Shown: in pieces, positions 1 to 8,313 of the stretch
Numbering within the stretch: the first letter of the stretch is position 1
Layout: each line of letters starts with the position of its first letter
Source of the DNA: Clostridiales bacterium
GTDB taxonomy: Bacteria > Bacillota > Clostridia > Oscillospirales > Oscillospiraceae
DNA: 64,000 nucleotides
Assembly (NCBI GenBank): GCA_019420945.1
Contig: JAHZGF010000017.1
Span: 159,670-223,669 of the forward strand
Reading direction: 5' to 3'
Notes under the pieces: model-generated
What the model saw: the letters and a program-made list of their open reading frames with translations, nothing else
What the model was told of the DNA's origin: nothing
Database searches by the model: none
Program-made: the position numbers and the translations under genes

Positions 1-672
1 AAATGCGGACACCAGACCTGTTCCCCGCAAGAAATAGTCATAATAAGGTGTTTTAATGACCCTCATGCGCTCAATATTGGCCAGCACATGACAGTTGAAC
101 AAATAGTCCTCACCGGAAGAAAGTTGATCTGAAAAGCGGCAGTTATGCTCAAGTAGAAGGGATCTTTTATACCATTTGTTCCAGACATAGTGTATTAGGC
201 ATCGCATATCGTGCTCTGTAATTCCATCCAGATATTCTTTGAGTTGGGTTTCTCCCCTTATGATCTGATCCCGCCCAGGGGCAATCACCGCAGCAGTCTT
301 TTTCCGGGTGTCAATTTGACGGGTACCACACAGCACCAAGTCGGCCTCATTTTGTTCTGCTGCCCCAGCAAAGGCCTCATACATCCCAGCTTGAAGTCGG
401 TCGTCAGAGTCGGCAAAGTGAACATATTGGCCCCTTGCCTGTGTAAGCCCGAAATTACGGGCCAGAGAAACCCCTTGGTTGGCAGTGTGAAAAACTTTGA
501 TCCGGCTGTCGCTGTCGGCCAGCGCATCACACACTTCCCCGCCGCCATCAGAGGAACCATCATCAATTAGCAGCAGTTCAAAATCCGCAAACGATTGGCT
601 TAAAATGCTGTTTACCATGGTCTGCAAATATGCTTTGGCGTTATAAACCGGAATGATAACGCTCAATGTCAA
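1..672 (-). CDS. Family 2 glycosyltransferase (partial, runs off left edge)
   Basis: GT-A fold glycosyltransferase that would add a sugar to the lipid-linked capsule repeat unit at the cytoplasmic face of the membrane. The N-terminal half is visible (224 residues, C-terminus outside the window): VIIPVYNA near residue 6, IDDGSSD near 40 and the nucleotide-sugar motif FADSDD near 90, all typical of GT2. The start is a TTG overlapping the TGA of the upstream polymerase gene (TTGA), with an alternative TTG two codons later; no ATG fits. It is the last visible gene of the polysaccharide operon. Acceptor and donor sugars cannot be read from sequence. Confidence 0.85.
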   Translation of the reverse strand, partial: MTLSVIIPVYNAKAYLQTMVNSILSQSFADFELLLIDDGSSDGGGEVCDALADSDSRIKVFHTANQGVSLARNFGLTQARGQYVHFADSDDRLQAGMYEAFAGAAEQNEADLVLCGTRQIDTRKKTAAVIAPGRDQIIRGETQLKEYLDGITEHDMRCLIHYVWNKWYKRSLLLEHNCRFSDQLSSGEDYLFNCHVLANIERMRVIKTPYYDYFLRGTGLVSAF

Positions 673-1868
673 GGCTGACTCACCGTCCTTTTGTGATCGG
701 CAGAGATGGCCGCTGTTGCTATGCCCAGGTAAGAGGCCATAAAAAGCATCAGATCGGATTGGATGAAAAGATAGCTGAATACGGAAAGAAACAAAATACA
801 ACACAGCGCATAGGTATAACTGGGTAAAATGGCTAATTTGGCCTTCCATGCCCGACGATACAAATAAGCCAGCTGGACAAGCCACGCCAGCAAAAGCAGC
901 AGACCTACAATGCCGTAATCATATAAAATCTCCAGATAGTCGTTGTGAGCCAGAATGGCACGGCCGGTTAACTTCAGCTCTGTGACAGCCTGAAATCCCC
1001 GACCAAATAAGCGCTGTGTCGTTGTGCCATCAAAATAATGGAGCAAAATGCTGGCCCATATTTCGTTTCGTCCTGAACCGCCATCCTGGGAAAGGCTGAG
1101 AAACCGCTCCAAGATTCCCAGCTGAAAGGACCGCGTTACAAACAGGAAACCTGCGGCAAAAGCGGCAGAGAGCACAATGGTACTCCAAATCAGTCTGGCT
1201 TTTTTCCTGAGGGAGTCCATCAAGTGATAGTTGGATATCTGAGCCAGGAACAGTCCAAAAACAATGGTCAGAATTCCTGTTCGCTTGGTGGACAAAACAA
1301 TAAAGAAGCAGGGCAAAATCCAGAAAAACTTGGACTTTGGGAAAAAATACAGGATCAGCGGAAGCAGCGTGAGAAAAAAGTAAACAGGAAACACCACTTC
1401 CCCCGCCCGTCCATTCCCGGATAAATGACGCTGCAGCAGCGGGATACAGACCAGAGCCAAAGAAAGTTCAAACAGAATCAAAATTCGGTTGGTTTTTCTT
1501 TGTTCCAAATATAGTTGACGAGGATTTTTCTCGGGTCGCCCAGCTGCGTGAGAATACATAAAAAGATAGAGCAGCGGCCAGGTCAGAATTGTCAGGGTTT
1601 GAACCACAAGGTTGCCCCCACCCCAATAGGAACGAAACAGCACATAACCAGCATATATCATCGGAAAGATGGTCCAGCGGTCAATTCTGATTGGATTGAG
1701 GGAAAAACCCAACAGAATGGCTGTCAGCAAGAGTCCCCGGAAAACCATCAGTGCCTGGTATAGTGATTCCGGCTGATTCAGGATATACAGTCCATAAGAG
1801 AGAGAGACCAGCCCCATGAACACCAAGACCAGTCTCACCAGGGTGAAGCGATTCAGTCTTACGGTCAC
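669..1868 (-). CDS. O-antigen ligase/polymerase-like membrane protein (Wzy-type)
   Basis: Polytopic membrane protein of 399 residues with about ten hydrophobic segments and one larger loop between about residues 240 and 310, the layout of the Wzy polymerase / WaaL ligase family. It probably joins lipid-linked repeat units into capsule polymer outside the membrane. The loop has the stretch GSGRNEIW and, further on, a GRG-containing piece and AHNDYLEILYDYG, which resembles the conserved H-N-x-x-L-x-x-x-x-x-x-G motif of the family. Start is GTG with AAGGAG nine bases upstream. It lies 13 bp after the small gene upstream and overlaps the next glycosyltransferase by 4 bp, so it is translated as part of the operon. 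Polymerase rather than ligase is inferred from context. Confidence 0.8.
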   Translation of the reverse strand: MTVRLNRFTLVRLVLVFMGLVSLSYGLYILNQPESLYQALMVFRGLLLTAILLGFSLNPIRIDRWTIFPMIYAGYVLFRSYWGGGNLVVQTLTILTWPLLYLFMYSHAAGRPEKNPRQLYLEQRKTNRILILFELSLALVCIPLLQRHLSGNGRAGEVVFPVYFFLTLLPLILYFFPKSKFFWILPCFFIVLSTKRTGILTIVFGLFLAQISNYHLMDSLRKKARLIWSTIVLSAAFAAGFLFVTRSFQLGILERFLSLSQDGGSGRNEIWASILLHYFDGTTTQRLFGRGFQAVTELKLTGRAILAHNDYLEILYDYGIVGLLLLLAWLVQLAYLYRRAWKAKLAILPSYTYALCCILFLSVFSYLFIQSDLMLFMASYLGIATAAISADHKRTVSQP

Positions 1869-1881
1869 GGGCAGTCTCTCC

Positions 1882-2127
1882 TTAATTCAGATCCGAATGG
1901 TATCGACTCCATATTCCCTTAAAATTGTTCAACAAATAGCGCTGTACCTGGCGGTCTTTTTGCAGCACAATCCAGTGGTATGCTCTGGAGCGAAAATTCC
2001 GATGGCCTAAAAATTCTGCCATCTCCCAAACTGCTAACCGAAAACCATACCGTTGAAGCCGTTCTTTGCTGAAAACTTGTCTCCATTTGCAAAGAAATTG
2101 GGTACCATAGCGGAAAAATAAGCTCAT
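1882..2127 (-). CDS. Small protein resembling the N-terminal arm of Caps_synth glycosyltransferases
   Basis: 81-residue protein of unknown function. It is rich in aromatic and basic residues (SRAYHWIVLQKDRQ near the middle) and has no membrane segment or signal peptide. Start is an ATG sharing ATGA with the stop of the preceding glycosyltransferase; a longer reading frame opens at 2157 but has no reason to be preferred. From memory, many PF05704-type capsule glycosyltransferases carry an N-terminal extension of about this length and character before the IWxxWxQG block, whereas the gene just upstream lacks one. It could therefore be a split-off or remnant N-terminal arm of a second copy. That is an inference; it may also be an unrelated small operon protein. 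Confidence 0.55.
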   Translation of the reverse strand: MSLFFRYGTQFLCKWRQVFSKERLQRYGFRLAVWEMAEFLGHRNFRSRAYHWIVLQKDRQVQRYLLNNFKGIWSRYHSDLN

Positions 2128-2873
2128 TGCTTCGTCAAAAACTCCTTCTTTAACCAATCAAAGTAACTAGCTTGTCCCTTTCTGCCCTCGAACAGAGGAA
2201 GCTTATAGGACAATTTGCAGATTGGGTCTGTAGAGAGCAGTTTTGAGCACTCATTCGGATCATAAGGTTTACTTAGCCTTCCCTGCAGGGCGTCAATCTC
2301 CAATTGAAGTTTAGGGCAGGCATCCAGGGCCAGTCTGATCGTTCGATTGATCTGATAACCAAGGTAAAAGACATGATCCGTCAACAAATAGGTCAGCAGC
2401 ATCTGCTCCCGCTTCCAATAGTCTTCCCAAAATTCCGTCAGTAATTGCAAGAGGGGAAATTGTCTTTTGCCGCCCATGAAGAAGCAGGTCCATCTTGAAG
2501 TTATATCCCCCGGCAGACTGTCTTTTCTCTGGAACGTAAAAAAATCTCTGTCAAACACTTGGTGGTGGTCCAGGTCTCTGGTAAATAACACCGTTGCATC
2601 TACCCACAATCCCCCGTGTTCACAGAGCAGTTTGGCTCGGATATAATCCGATAAATGGGTTTTTGACAGTACACCCATGTGGTAACGGTCCATCAGATGT
2701 CCCGGCAAGTCAATATAGTGGGCGAGATTTTCTTCTGTGAGCACCACCACCGTCTGCCGCTCAGGATCGTAATGCTTCAACAGACTTTGATGGCAGATTT
2801 TCACAATGTCTGGAGCGTAGGCAAACCCCTGATCCCAAAAGGTAAAGATTTCTTGCTTTTCCTCCAAAGCCAT
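2124..2873 (-). CDS. Capsular polysaccharide synthesis glycosyltransferase (PF05704-like)
   Basis: 249-residue glycosyltransferase of the Caps_synth/TcdA-TcdB-like sugar-binding class. Visible blocks are IFTFWDQG (residues 9-16), APDIVKICHQSLLKHY just after, SDYIRAKLLCEHGGLWVDAT (about 75-94) with the DxD-like acidic pair, and RWTCFFMGGK further on. These are the hallmarks of PF05704 proteins that transfer hexoses during capsule synthesis. Length is near normal for members without an N-terminal arm. An in-frame TGA lies six codons upstream of the chosen ATG, so the start is well bounded. It sits 35 bp after the GT4 gene and overlaps the next small gene by 4 bp. Donor and acceptor are unknown. 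Confidence 0.85.
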   Translation of the reverse strand: MALEEKQEIFTFWDQGFAYAPDIVKICHQSLLKHYDPERQTVVVLTEENLAHYIDLPGHLMDRYHMGVLSKTHLSDYIRAKLLCEHGGLWVDATVLFTRDLDHHQVFDRDFFTFQRKDSLPGDITSRWTCFFMGGKRQFPLLQLLTEFWEDYWKREQMLLTYLLTDHVFYLGYQINRTIRLALDACPKLQLEIDALQGRLSKPYDPNECSKLLSTDPICKLSYKLPLFEGRKGQASYFDWLKKEFLTKQ

Positions 2874-2908
2874 TGGGCCCCTTCCATATCCTCAAAACGA
2901 AATCTTCG

Positions 2909-3991
2909 TCAGATATCATAAATACGGCATAATTTTTTTGCTTCCAACACAATGTTGTAATCACGCAAAGCGGCTCTAGGTTGTTCCCTTCTCCCCTGCT
3001 GATGGGACAGCAACAGTCGCTTCAGCACACGGCACCACTCCTCCACCGGCTGTTCCAGCGACAGGAAGACAAAACACCGGGTTAACTTAACCTCCTGGGG
3101 AGCTGCATCGGAGGCCAAGACAGGAAGCCCGGCAGCCTGGGCTTCAATCAGCACCATGCCAAGGCCCTCCCATCTGGAAGGAAACACAAAACCGTCCATG
3201 GCCTGCATCCAGCAACTTACATCCTCCCGCTCCCCTAGAAAATGAACTTTGCCTTCCAGGCCCAAGCTGCAGACCTGTGCCCGGAGTTCCGATTCCAAAG
3301 CCCCGGTCCCGATCAATACCAGGGCCGCGGAGTTTGTTTCTTGAAATCTGTTAAATATTCGAAGTAAAAATGCGTGGTTTTTCTGCTGATTTATATTTCC
3401 CACATGGCCCAATAATATGGTTTCTTCCGAAACACCCAGTTTTCCTCTGTACTCCCGACGAATTGAGGTATGAAAGGAAAACCGATCCAGATTGATGGCA
3501 TTATGCAAAACTGTAAATTGTTGTGGGCCAAAAATCCAGTTTCCTGCTGACACTGAACAGGCAAGGGCCTGGGTGTACGAAGTTCGAAAAGCGGGCAGCA
3601 GCAACCGGTGCATTCTGGGGTGTGAACAGCGGGAGTTATGGCAGTGGGCTAATCTAGTCGATATCCCCGTCCACTTGCCCAAAATCAGTTCCAAAGCCAT
3701 GGTGCTGCTGTTGCCATGAACGTGAAGAATATTATATTTCATTCGCCGCATCAGGCGAAACAGGGCGATGGCATAGGCAATTGGACGTCTTTTCCGATCC
3801 GGCAAAAAAGCAATCAAACAGCCGAGCTCTCGGAACCGGTTCAGTATCTTCTGGGATTTGACACCGGTGGCCGCTACTGTAACCTGACCGTTTTCTAGTC
3901 TTGGTCTCATCTGTTCCAAAAAGTTCAGCATATGGGCGGTGATGCCTCCCACCCCAAGGCCGGATGTGTTAACGATCAGAATTCGTTTCAT
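2909..3991 (-). CDS. Family 4 glycosyltransferase
   Basis: 360-residue GT-B fold retaining glycosyltransferase. The N-terminal domain opens with a beta strand and GVGGITAH (residues 13-20), the usual glycine loop. The C-terminal domain has GHVGNINQQKNH (about 195-206) and the catalytic E-x7-E motif at E275 and E283 in the WEGLGMVLIEAQ stretch, which contacts the nucleotide sugar. Its first 23 bases overlap the end of the previous glycosyltransferase gene, as expected for tightly coupled operon genes. It probably adds one sugar of the capsule repeat unit; specificity cannot be assigned. Confidence 0.9.
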   Translation of the reverse strand: MKRILIVNTSGLGVGGITAHMLNFLEQMRPRLENGQVTVAATGVKSQKILNRFRELGCLIAFLPDRKRRPIAYAIALFRLMRRMKYNILHVHGNSSTMALELILGKWTGISTRLAHCHNSRCSHPRMHRLLLPAFRTSYTQALACSVSAGNWIFGPQQFTVLHNAINLDRFSFHTSIRREYRGKLGVSEETILLGHVGNINQQKNHAFLLRIFNRFQETNSAALVLIGTGALESELRAQVCSLGLEGKVHFLGEREDVSCWMQAMDGFVFPSRWEGLGMVLIEAQAAGLPVLASDAAPQEVKLTRCFVFLSLEQPVEEWCRVLKRLLLSHQQGRREQPRAALRDYNIVLEAKKLCRIYDI

Positions 3992-4934
3992 GTGCCCTAT
4001 ATTCCTCCGCCTGCCAAGCAGCTGTCGGATGCTTTAAGCCATCCCGTATCCCCTGGAGCACTGCTTTCGCAACATTCCATTTGTGCTGTGCCCTAAAGAT
4101 ACTGGGCAGCGAAAAGCTGATCAGAAAACCCGGATAGTTATGGCAGTGATAGCTCTCGTAACCGACTGCTCCATAGGGTTTTAGCTTCCTGTTTACATAA
4201 ATAATATTTCGGTTTGTGTAATAGACTCTCATGGGGCTGACATATTTTTTGTAGGAAAACTTCGCAAAATTGGGATTGCCAGTCAGCTTGGCAACCCGCA
4301 GCCAAAATCGCTGTACTCCCTCTGATTTAGGCTCAATTTTGCCAAATTCCTGATCCAAAACCCACGGGTTCAACCGTAAGATCTGATAACCGCACACCTG
4401 TAATCTCTTACAAAACTCGTTATCCACCAGATCTATAAATAGCCACTCATCAAAGCCCCCTACCTGCTCCCAGGCGGGAATAAAAGTGCAGCTTGCAGAG
4501 GTGATGCACTTGGACACAAATTCCTCTTTCGGCGCCGTTTTTACCTGTAAATATGCTCGCCGCCGGTCAATCACCTGGGGGCAGAGAATGCCCAGTGGCT
4601 GTGGCGGAGGCTGGAGTATTTTTTGGGCATAAGCGTCTATGAGACCTGGGGGCAGAATGGAATCCTGATCCATGGTGACCACCCAATGAAAGCCGTCTCC
4701 TTTTGCCTGCTCCATAATACGGTTCAGCGCATAGGCAAGCCCCTGATTGTCCTTGTCGCCCCAGAAAAAAATTCGGTCATCGGGCCAGAAACGTTCTTCT
4801 GTCATGTCATTTTCAAAAATATAGACCCGCTGAGTTTGGGGCAGAATGCTGTCCAGGCATTTCCTGAATCTTGTCTCATCCGGGTGATACAGCACGATGC
4901 CCACAGCAATATCTTTGCTCGAAAATTGATCCAT
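3969..4934 (-). CDS. Family 2 glycosyltransferase, rhamnosyltransferase-like
   Basis: 321-residue GT2 enzyme with VGIVLYHPDE near residue 11 and the metal-binding DQD at 89-91 in the TMDQDS block; such proteins are often annotated as rhamnosyltransferases. ASCTFIPAWEQVGGFDEWLFID and a late NYPGFLISF stretch follow, also typical of that subgroup. I start it at the ATG at 4934, because the open frame further upstream runs backwards through the end of the preceding gene and codes for nothing family-like; a GGGCAGG sequence lies upstream. This leaves a 55-bp gap to the upstream gene. Role in capsule assembly is from context. Confidence 0.85.
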   Translation of the reverse strand: MDQFSSKDIAVGIVLYHPDETRFRKCLDSILPQTQRVYIFENDMTEERFWPDDRIFFWGDKDNQGLAYALNRIMEQAKGDGFHWVVTMDQDSILPPGLIDAYAQKILQPPPQPLGILCPQVIDRRRAYLQVKTAPKEEFVSKCITSASCTFIPAWEQVGGFDEWLFIDLVDNEFCKRLQVCGYQILRLNPWVLDQEFGKIEPKSEGVQRFWLRVAKLTGNPNFAKFSYKKYVSPMRVYYTNRNIIYVNRKLKPYGAVGYESYHCHNYPGFLISFSLPSIFRAQHKWNVAKAVLQGIRDGLKHPTAAWQAEEYRAHETNSDR

Positions 4935-4989
4935 GATACTAACCTGCCCTGCGCAGCAACAACTTATTTTAATTGGGAGTTGTTTCGCT

Positions 4990-6144
4990 TCAGAAATGCC
5001 GCTTGATCTTGCGAATTGTCTCAGGCGGCAGGAACTGTTTGATCCGTTCTTTCCATTGGAAACCAACCGAAAGATTTGCAAAAAAATCAGGCTGTTTTAA
5101 ATGGCGGTAAAAGGTGTCCCTTTTTCTGGGCCTGGGGGTAGGATGACGCAGGTTTTCCTGCTTTTGTAGGACTTCTTCCAAGGAAGCAGACGTCAATTCC
5201 ACAGATTCCTGCATCCAAGACAGTAATTGTTGGCCTTTTTCTGTATTGACCAGCACAGCAGATACGCCCAGTGCCTCATTAAAGGCCGGATGACTTTTTT
5301 CAATGCCCCAAAAATCTCCTAACGTCAGATCTGCCGGTCGGTTCAAGCCAGCGTATTGGCATCGGTAGCAGCACTCCCGATAGCAATCACCCGCTAAAAA
5401 ATGTGTTCCGTACTTGTCCAAAGCCAATGGTTTTGATTTGGTCTGGGACTTGGTTTTCAGCAGATATTGCGTTCCCCATCCCCGCCGGTCTTTTGCCCGA
5501 AAGGAATATTGTTCCACCGGCTCCCCCAATTTCTGACTCTGGTAACTCAAATATTGGGCAAACAGTTCAGGGGACGGGACACCATGGCAGATTAGGTCAA
5601 TAGTATAGAGGCCCTCCATGGGTTTTCCCAGGAAGGCATACAGCCCCGCAATTTGGCAGGGTGTGCCGGTAAACAAAGCGATCTGCCCTTGTTGCAGCCG
5701 ACGCCTTGCCAAGGAAAAAGAGTCCCGTAAATCCGATTGCACATACTTGGAGGACTGAAGCTTTCTTCGCTCCTTCTGGGTAGTTATTTCAATATGCCCC
5801 ACGGTAAGGTTGGCATCATAGGCGGCGCCATAAGCCACGCCGCCCCGTTGCAGCACAGCCCTAACCGCAGCGTCGGAAGCACCCCCGGACGCAGAGCAAA
5901 ACAATGCGTTTTGATCCTTCTGTTTGCAAGCATATACTGCCAAAGGGCGCCGCTCTTCCAGTGAAGAAATATGGACTGGACAGGAACGCAGGCATGCGCC
6001 GCACTGAATGCAGTTAGGTTGGTGAATAACGGGATATAAAAATCCCTCCTGATTGACTTTCATGGTAATGCAACTCTGGGGGCAAGACTGCTCACAGCTT
6101 CTGCATCCCACACAATCCAGGCCTATTTTTGCAATGGTATTCAT
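4990..6144 (-). CDS. Coenzyme F420 hydrogenase/dehydrogenase beta-subunit-like iron-sulfur protein
   Basis: 384-residue cytoplasmic protein. It begins with two 4Fe-4S clusters (Cys 11, 14, 17, 21 and Cys 45, 48, 51, 55) followed by the FrhB-type N- and C-terminal domains: TGTPCQIAGL, DLICHGVPSP and later DLTLGDFWG. In polysaccharide loci this family regularly sits beside a polysaccharide pyruvyltransferase, as here, where its ATG overlaps the pyruvyltransferase stop by 4 bp. A redox role in modifying the glycan or its pyruvyl donor is assumed by annotators but not established. The organism need not contain F420; the name is only by homology. Confidence 0.85.
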   Translation of the reverse strand: MNTIAKIGLDCVGCRSCEQSCPQSCITMKVNQEGFLYPVIHQPNCIQCGACLRSCPVHISSLEERRPLAVYACKQKDQNALFCSASGGASDAAVRAVLQRGGVAYGAAYDANLTVGHIEITTQKERRKLQSSKYVQSDLRDSFSLARRRLQQGQIALFTGTPCQIAGLYAFLGKPMEGLYTIDLICHGVPSPELFAQYLSYQSQKLGEPVEQYSFRAKDRRGWGTQYLLKTKSQTKSKPLALDKYGTHFLAGDCYRECCYRCQYAGLNRPADLTLGDFWGIEKSHPAFNEALGVSAVLVNTEKGQQLLSWMQESVELTSASLEEVLQKQENLRHPTPRPRKRDTFYRHLKQPDFFANLSVGFQWKERIKQFLPPETIRKIKRHF

Positions 6145-7274
6145 TCCTGTGGCTCCCGTATCTGCTCTTTGAGATATTGGTAAGCCGCCTTCCTCTCTTG
6201 CTGAATGATTTGTCCTGTTTGGGTGAAATCAATCGGCTTCTTCCAAACCGCTTTTGCTGATTCAATCTCCGTGATTCCTCGGCCTGCTAAGTTCAGACGC
6301 ATGAGCAAATCCCTTACTTTCTCCTCATTTCCATAGCTGCCTTGATCGCTTTTGCGGATCAGCGTCACAAAGGGACGCTGTGTAATGATGGAAAAAATCG
6401 TGCCGTGAAAAGTGTCAGTCAATACCAGTTCTGCACTCCGGAACCAGGCCGGAACAGAAAATGGGTCACAAGGAATAAACCGATCTCCGCAGGGTTGAAT
6501 GCCTCCCAGCGTATAGATTTTGAGGGCGTGTTGACGGGCGTAATCAGAAATCCAGCACGCTTCTCGGTGGGAAATTCGCCCCGAGTAGGCGTATAACAGT
6601 AAATACTTTTCTTTTGGCACTATTTTCGGAATCCGACCGCATTTTCCAATCAGGTCATACACCAGTACCGGGTCCAAGTGATAACTTGTCTCTCGTCCCG
6701 TCAACGCCCAAACCAATTGGGCAGAATGCGCATCCCGTACAGAAATGGCCTGAAAGTCCTTTAAGAGAGCAGAAAGTTCTTCTGTCTTGTGATAGTGCTG
6801 CAGGTCCTGCATGGTTGTATTGCCAAAGGACGCAGCATAGGTCAGCAGCTGACGGGCCCTGTGATCTTTTCCAAACAGATCTGGAGAGTAACCCACATTG
6901 GGATTGCGCTGAACGCAATTAAACACCTCGTCGCTGCCAATCACCAGCGAGTCCAGTTTTGGGGTGTAATTCGGAACGCTGGTCAGGCCCAGGATTGCGT
7001 GATAGCGCTGTGAAAAAGTCTGTTTGAACCGCAGGAACTGAAGTCTTTGGTATAGCGGCGCATCATAGGACATGACTTCCGCCGCCTTTTGGGCGGCTCT
7101 CTTCCATCCCGGTCCGGCCTCTTTCCCAGGCATGCTTAAGGGGGCTCCTACATGATAATCCACGAATTGCACCCGATGGCCCAACTCCTCAAGCATCTGT
7201 TTGAGACAGTAGGCCTGTAAAAATGAGCCGTAATTGGCAATGCGCTGCATCGACAGAATGCCTACTTCAGCCAT
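6141..7274 (-). CDS. Polysaccharide pyruvyl transferase family protein
   Basis: 377-residue protein of the PF04230 family, which transfers pyruvate from phosphoenolpyruvate to make ketals on polysaccharide sugars, giving them negative charge. The N-terminus has SMQRIANYGSFLQAYCLK, the usual N-Y-G-x-x-L-Q block. The middle has VIGSDEVFNC, and the C-terminal part has LVLTDTFHGTIFSI with the conserved D-T-F-H-G. An AGGAGAA ribosome binding site precedes the ATG. It is 2 bp from the Alg13-like gene and overlaps the iron-sulfur partner by 4 bp, supporting a shared function. Confidence 0.88.
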   Translation of the reverse strand: MAEVGILSMQRIANYGSFLQAYCLKQMLEELGHRVQFVDYHVGAPLSMPGKEAGPGWKRAAQKAAEVMSYDAPLYQRLQFLRFKQTFSQRYHAILGLTSVPNYTPKLDSLVIGSDEVFNCVQRNPNVGYSPDLFGKDHRARQLLTYAASFGNTTMQDLQHYHKTEELSALLKDFQAISVRDAHSAQLVWALTGRETSYHLDPVLVYDLIGKCGRIPKIVPKEKYLLLYAYSGRISHREACWISDYARQHALKIYTLGGIQPCGDRFIPCDPFSVPAWFRSAELVLTDTFHGTIFSIITQRPFVTLIRKSDQGSYGNEEKVRDLLMRLNLAGRGITEIESAKAVWKKPIDFTQTGQIIQQERKAAYQYLKEQIREPQE

Positions 7275-7276
7275 AG

Positions 7277-7786
7277 CTATTCTCCTGCTTTTCTTAGAAG
7301 TTCCGATGAAATGGCTTCCAATTCTTCATTAAACCTGAGATTATTGCTGTCCATACCCAAGGGCATATTGGACACCAAATCCTGATAGTGGAGCAAAACG
7401 TGTTTTAGACCGGACAAGTCATACACCGGGAGAATGGTCCCCATATGTTTTGCCAGAGCCTGGACAAAATTCAGCTGGTGGTCGTTCACATGCTCGCCCA
7501 AATCCTGCCGACGGGGCACCACCACCGGCGGCTTCCCCATTTGCAGGGGCAAAATAAAGCTGGCAGGTCCCCCATGGGTGATAACAATACGGGCCTTTGC
7601 CGTATAATCCAGCATGGTCTCATAGGGGAAAAAACGGCTCCATTGACAATGGATGGGCTTGTAACGGCTGTATCCGGTTTGCAGGATAACGTCCTCTTGG
7701 ATCACCCCTGTCCGTTTTAACTCATCCACCCAGCGGATCAGCCGGTCAAAGGGTTGTTCATGGGTCCCTACGGTGACAAAAATCAA
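7277..7786 (-). CDS. Glycosyltransferase catalytic subunit, Alg13/PssE/EpsF-like
   Basis: 169-residue protein equal to the C-terminal half of a GT28 enzyme. It starts FVTVGTHEQPFDRLI and carries ITHGGPASFILPLQMGKPPVVVPR near residues 90-115, the UDP-sugar binding part. Bacterial pairs of this kind (PssD/PssE, CpsF/CpsG) form a two-subunit glycosyltransferase in which this subunit is catalytic and the Alg14-like neighbour anchors it to the membrane. The start codon is TTG with AGGTGGG six bases upstream. It lies 16 bp after its partner. It usually adds the second sugar to the lipid-linked unit. Confidence 0.88.
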   Translation of the reverse strand: MIFVTVGTHEQPFDRLIRWVDELKRTGVIQEDVILQTGYSRYKPIHCQWSRFFPYETMLDYTAKARIVITHGGPASFILPLQMGKPPVVVPRRQDLGEHVNDHQLNFVQALAKHMGTILPVYDLSGLKHVLLHYQDLVSNMPLGMDSNNLRFNEELEAISSELLRKAGE

Positions 7787-7802
7787 GTTTTTCCCACCTT
7801 TG

Positions 7803-8252
7803 CTAAAAAATACTGCCCAGGTTCATGGCCTTGGGATAGACCTGTTTCTGCTCCTCCCATTGAACAATAAAACGGTCTGTGATGGGATAGACCAATTTTC
7901 CTGTCAATGTGGGCTTGTCAATCCGGTCAAAAACCTCAATATAGATAAGTTTTGCGCCCATCAGCTTTCCCAGATAGAAGAAAGGCACTGCCACCGCAGC
8001 CCCGGAGGACACAATCAGATCCGGCCTTTCAAGGCGAAGCACCTTCCATGCCAGCCAAGTATTTTTGATCAGATTTTTCACATTGCGATTGGTGGGATAA
8101 TGGCAGTGATATACTGTCTCCCCAGCCAACATACTGCGGGCATCTTCCTTGTCAAAGGTCACCCAGAACCGCTGTTTTCCATTCCAAAAAGGTTTCAGCA
8201 TATACAAATGGGTCAAGTGCCCTCCGCTGGAGCCAACCAGACACAGTTTCAT
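7803..8252 (-). CDS. Glycosyltransferase membrane subunit, Alg14/PssD/EpsE-like
   Basis: 149-residue partner of the Alg13-like protein. It has the Alg14 glycine-rich start LVGSSGGHLTHLYML (residues 5-19), then the block RPDLIVSSGAAVAVPFFYL and IYIEVFDRIDKPTLTG, typical of the family. It is expected to sit at the cytoplasmic membrane face and recruit the catalytic subunit to the undecaprenyl-linked sugar. A GAGGAGAT ribosome binding site lies upstream of the ATG. The gene order, directly after the initiating sugar transferase, matches the second step of repeat-unit assembly. Confidence 0.88.
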   Translation of the reverse strand: MKLCLVGSSGGHLTHLYMLKPFWNGKQRFWVTFDKEDARSMLAGETVYHCHYPTNRNVKNLIKNTWLAWKVLRLERPDLIVSSGAAVAVPFFYLGKLMGAKLIYIEVFDRIDKPTLTGKLVYPITDRFIVQWEEQKQVYPKAMNLGSIF

Positions 8253-8313
8253 TTCGGGTCATCTCCTCATTTGTTCCGGATCACACCCTATCAAGTTTTT
8301 GCCAGAAATCCCG

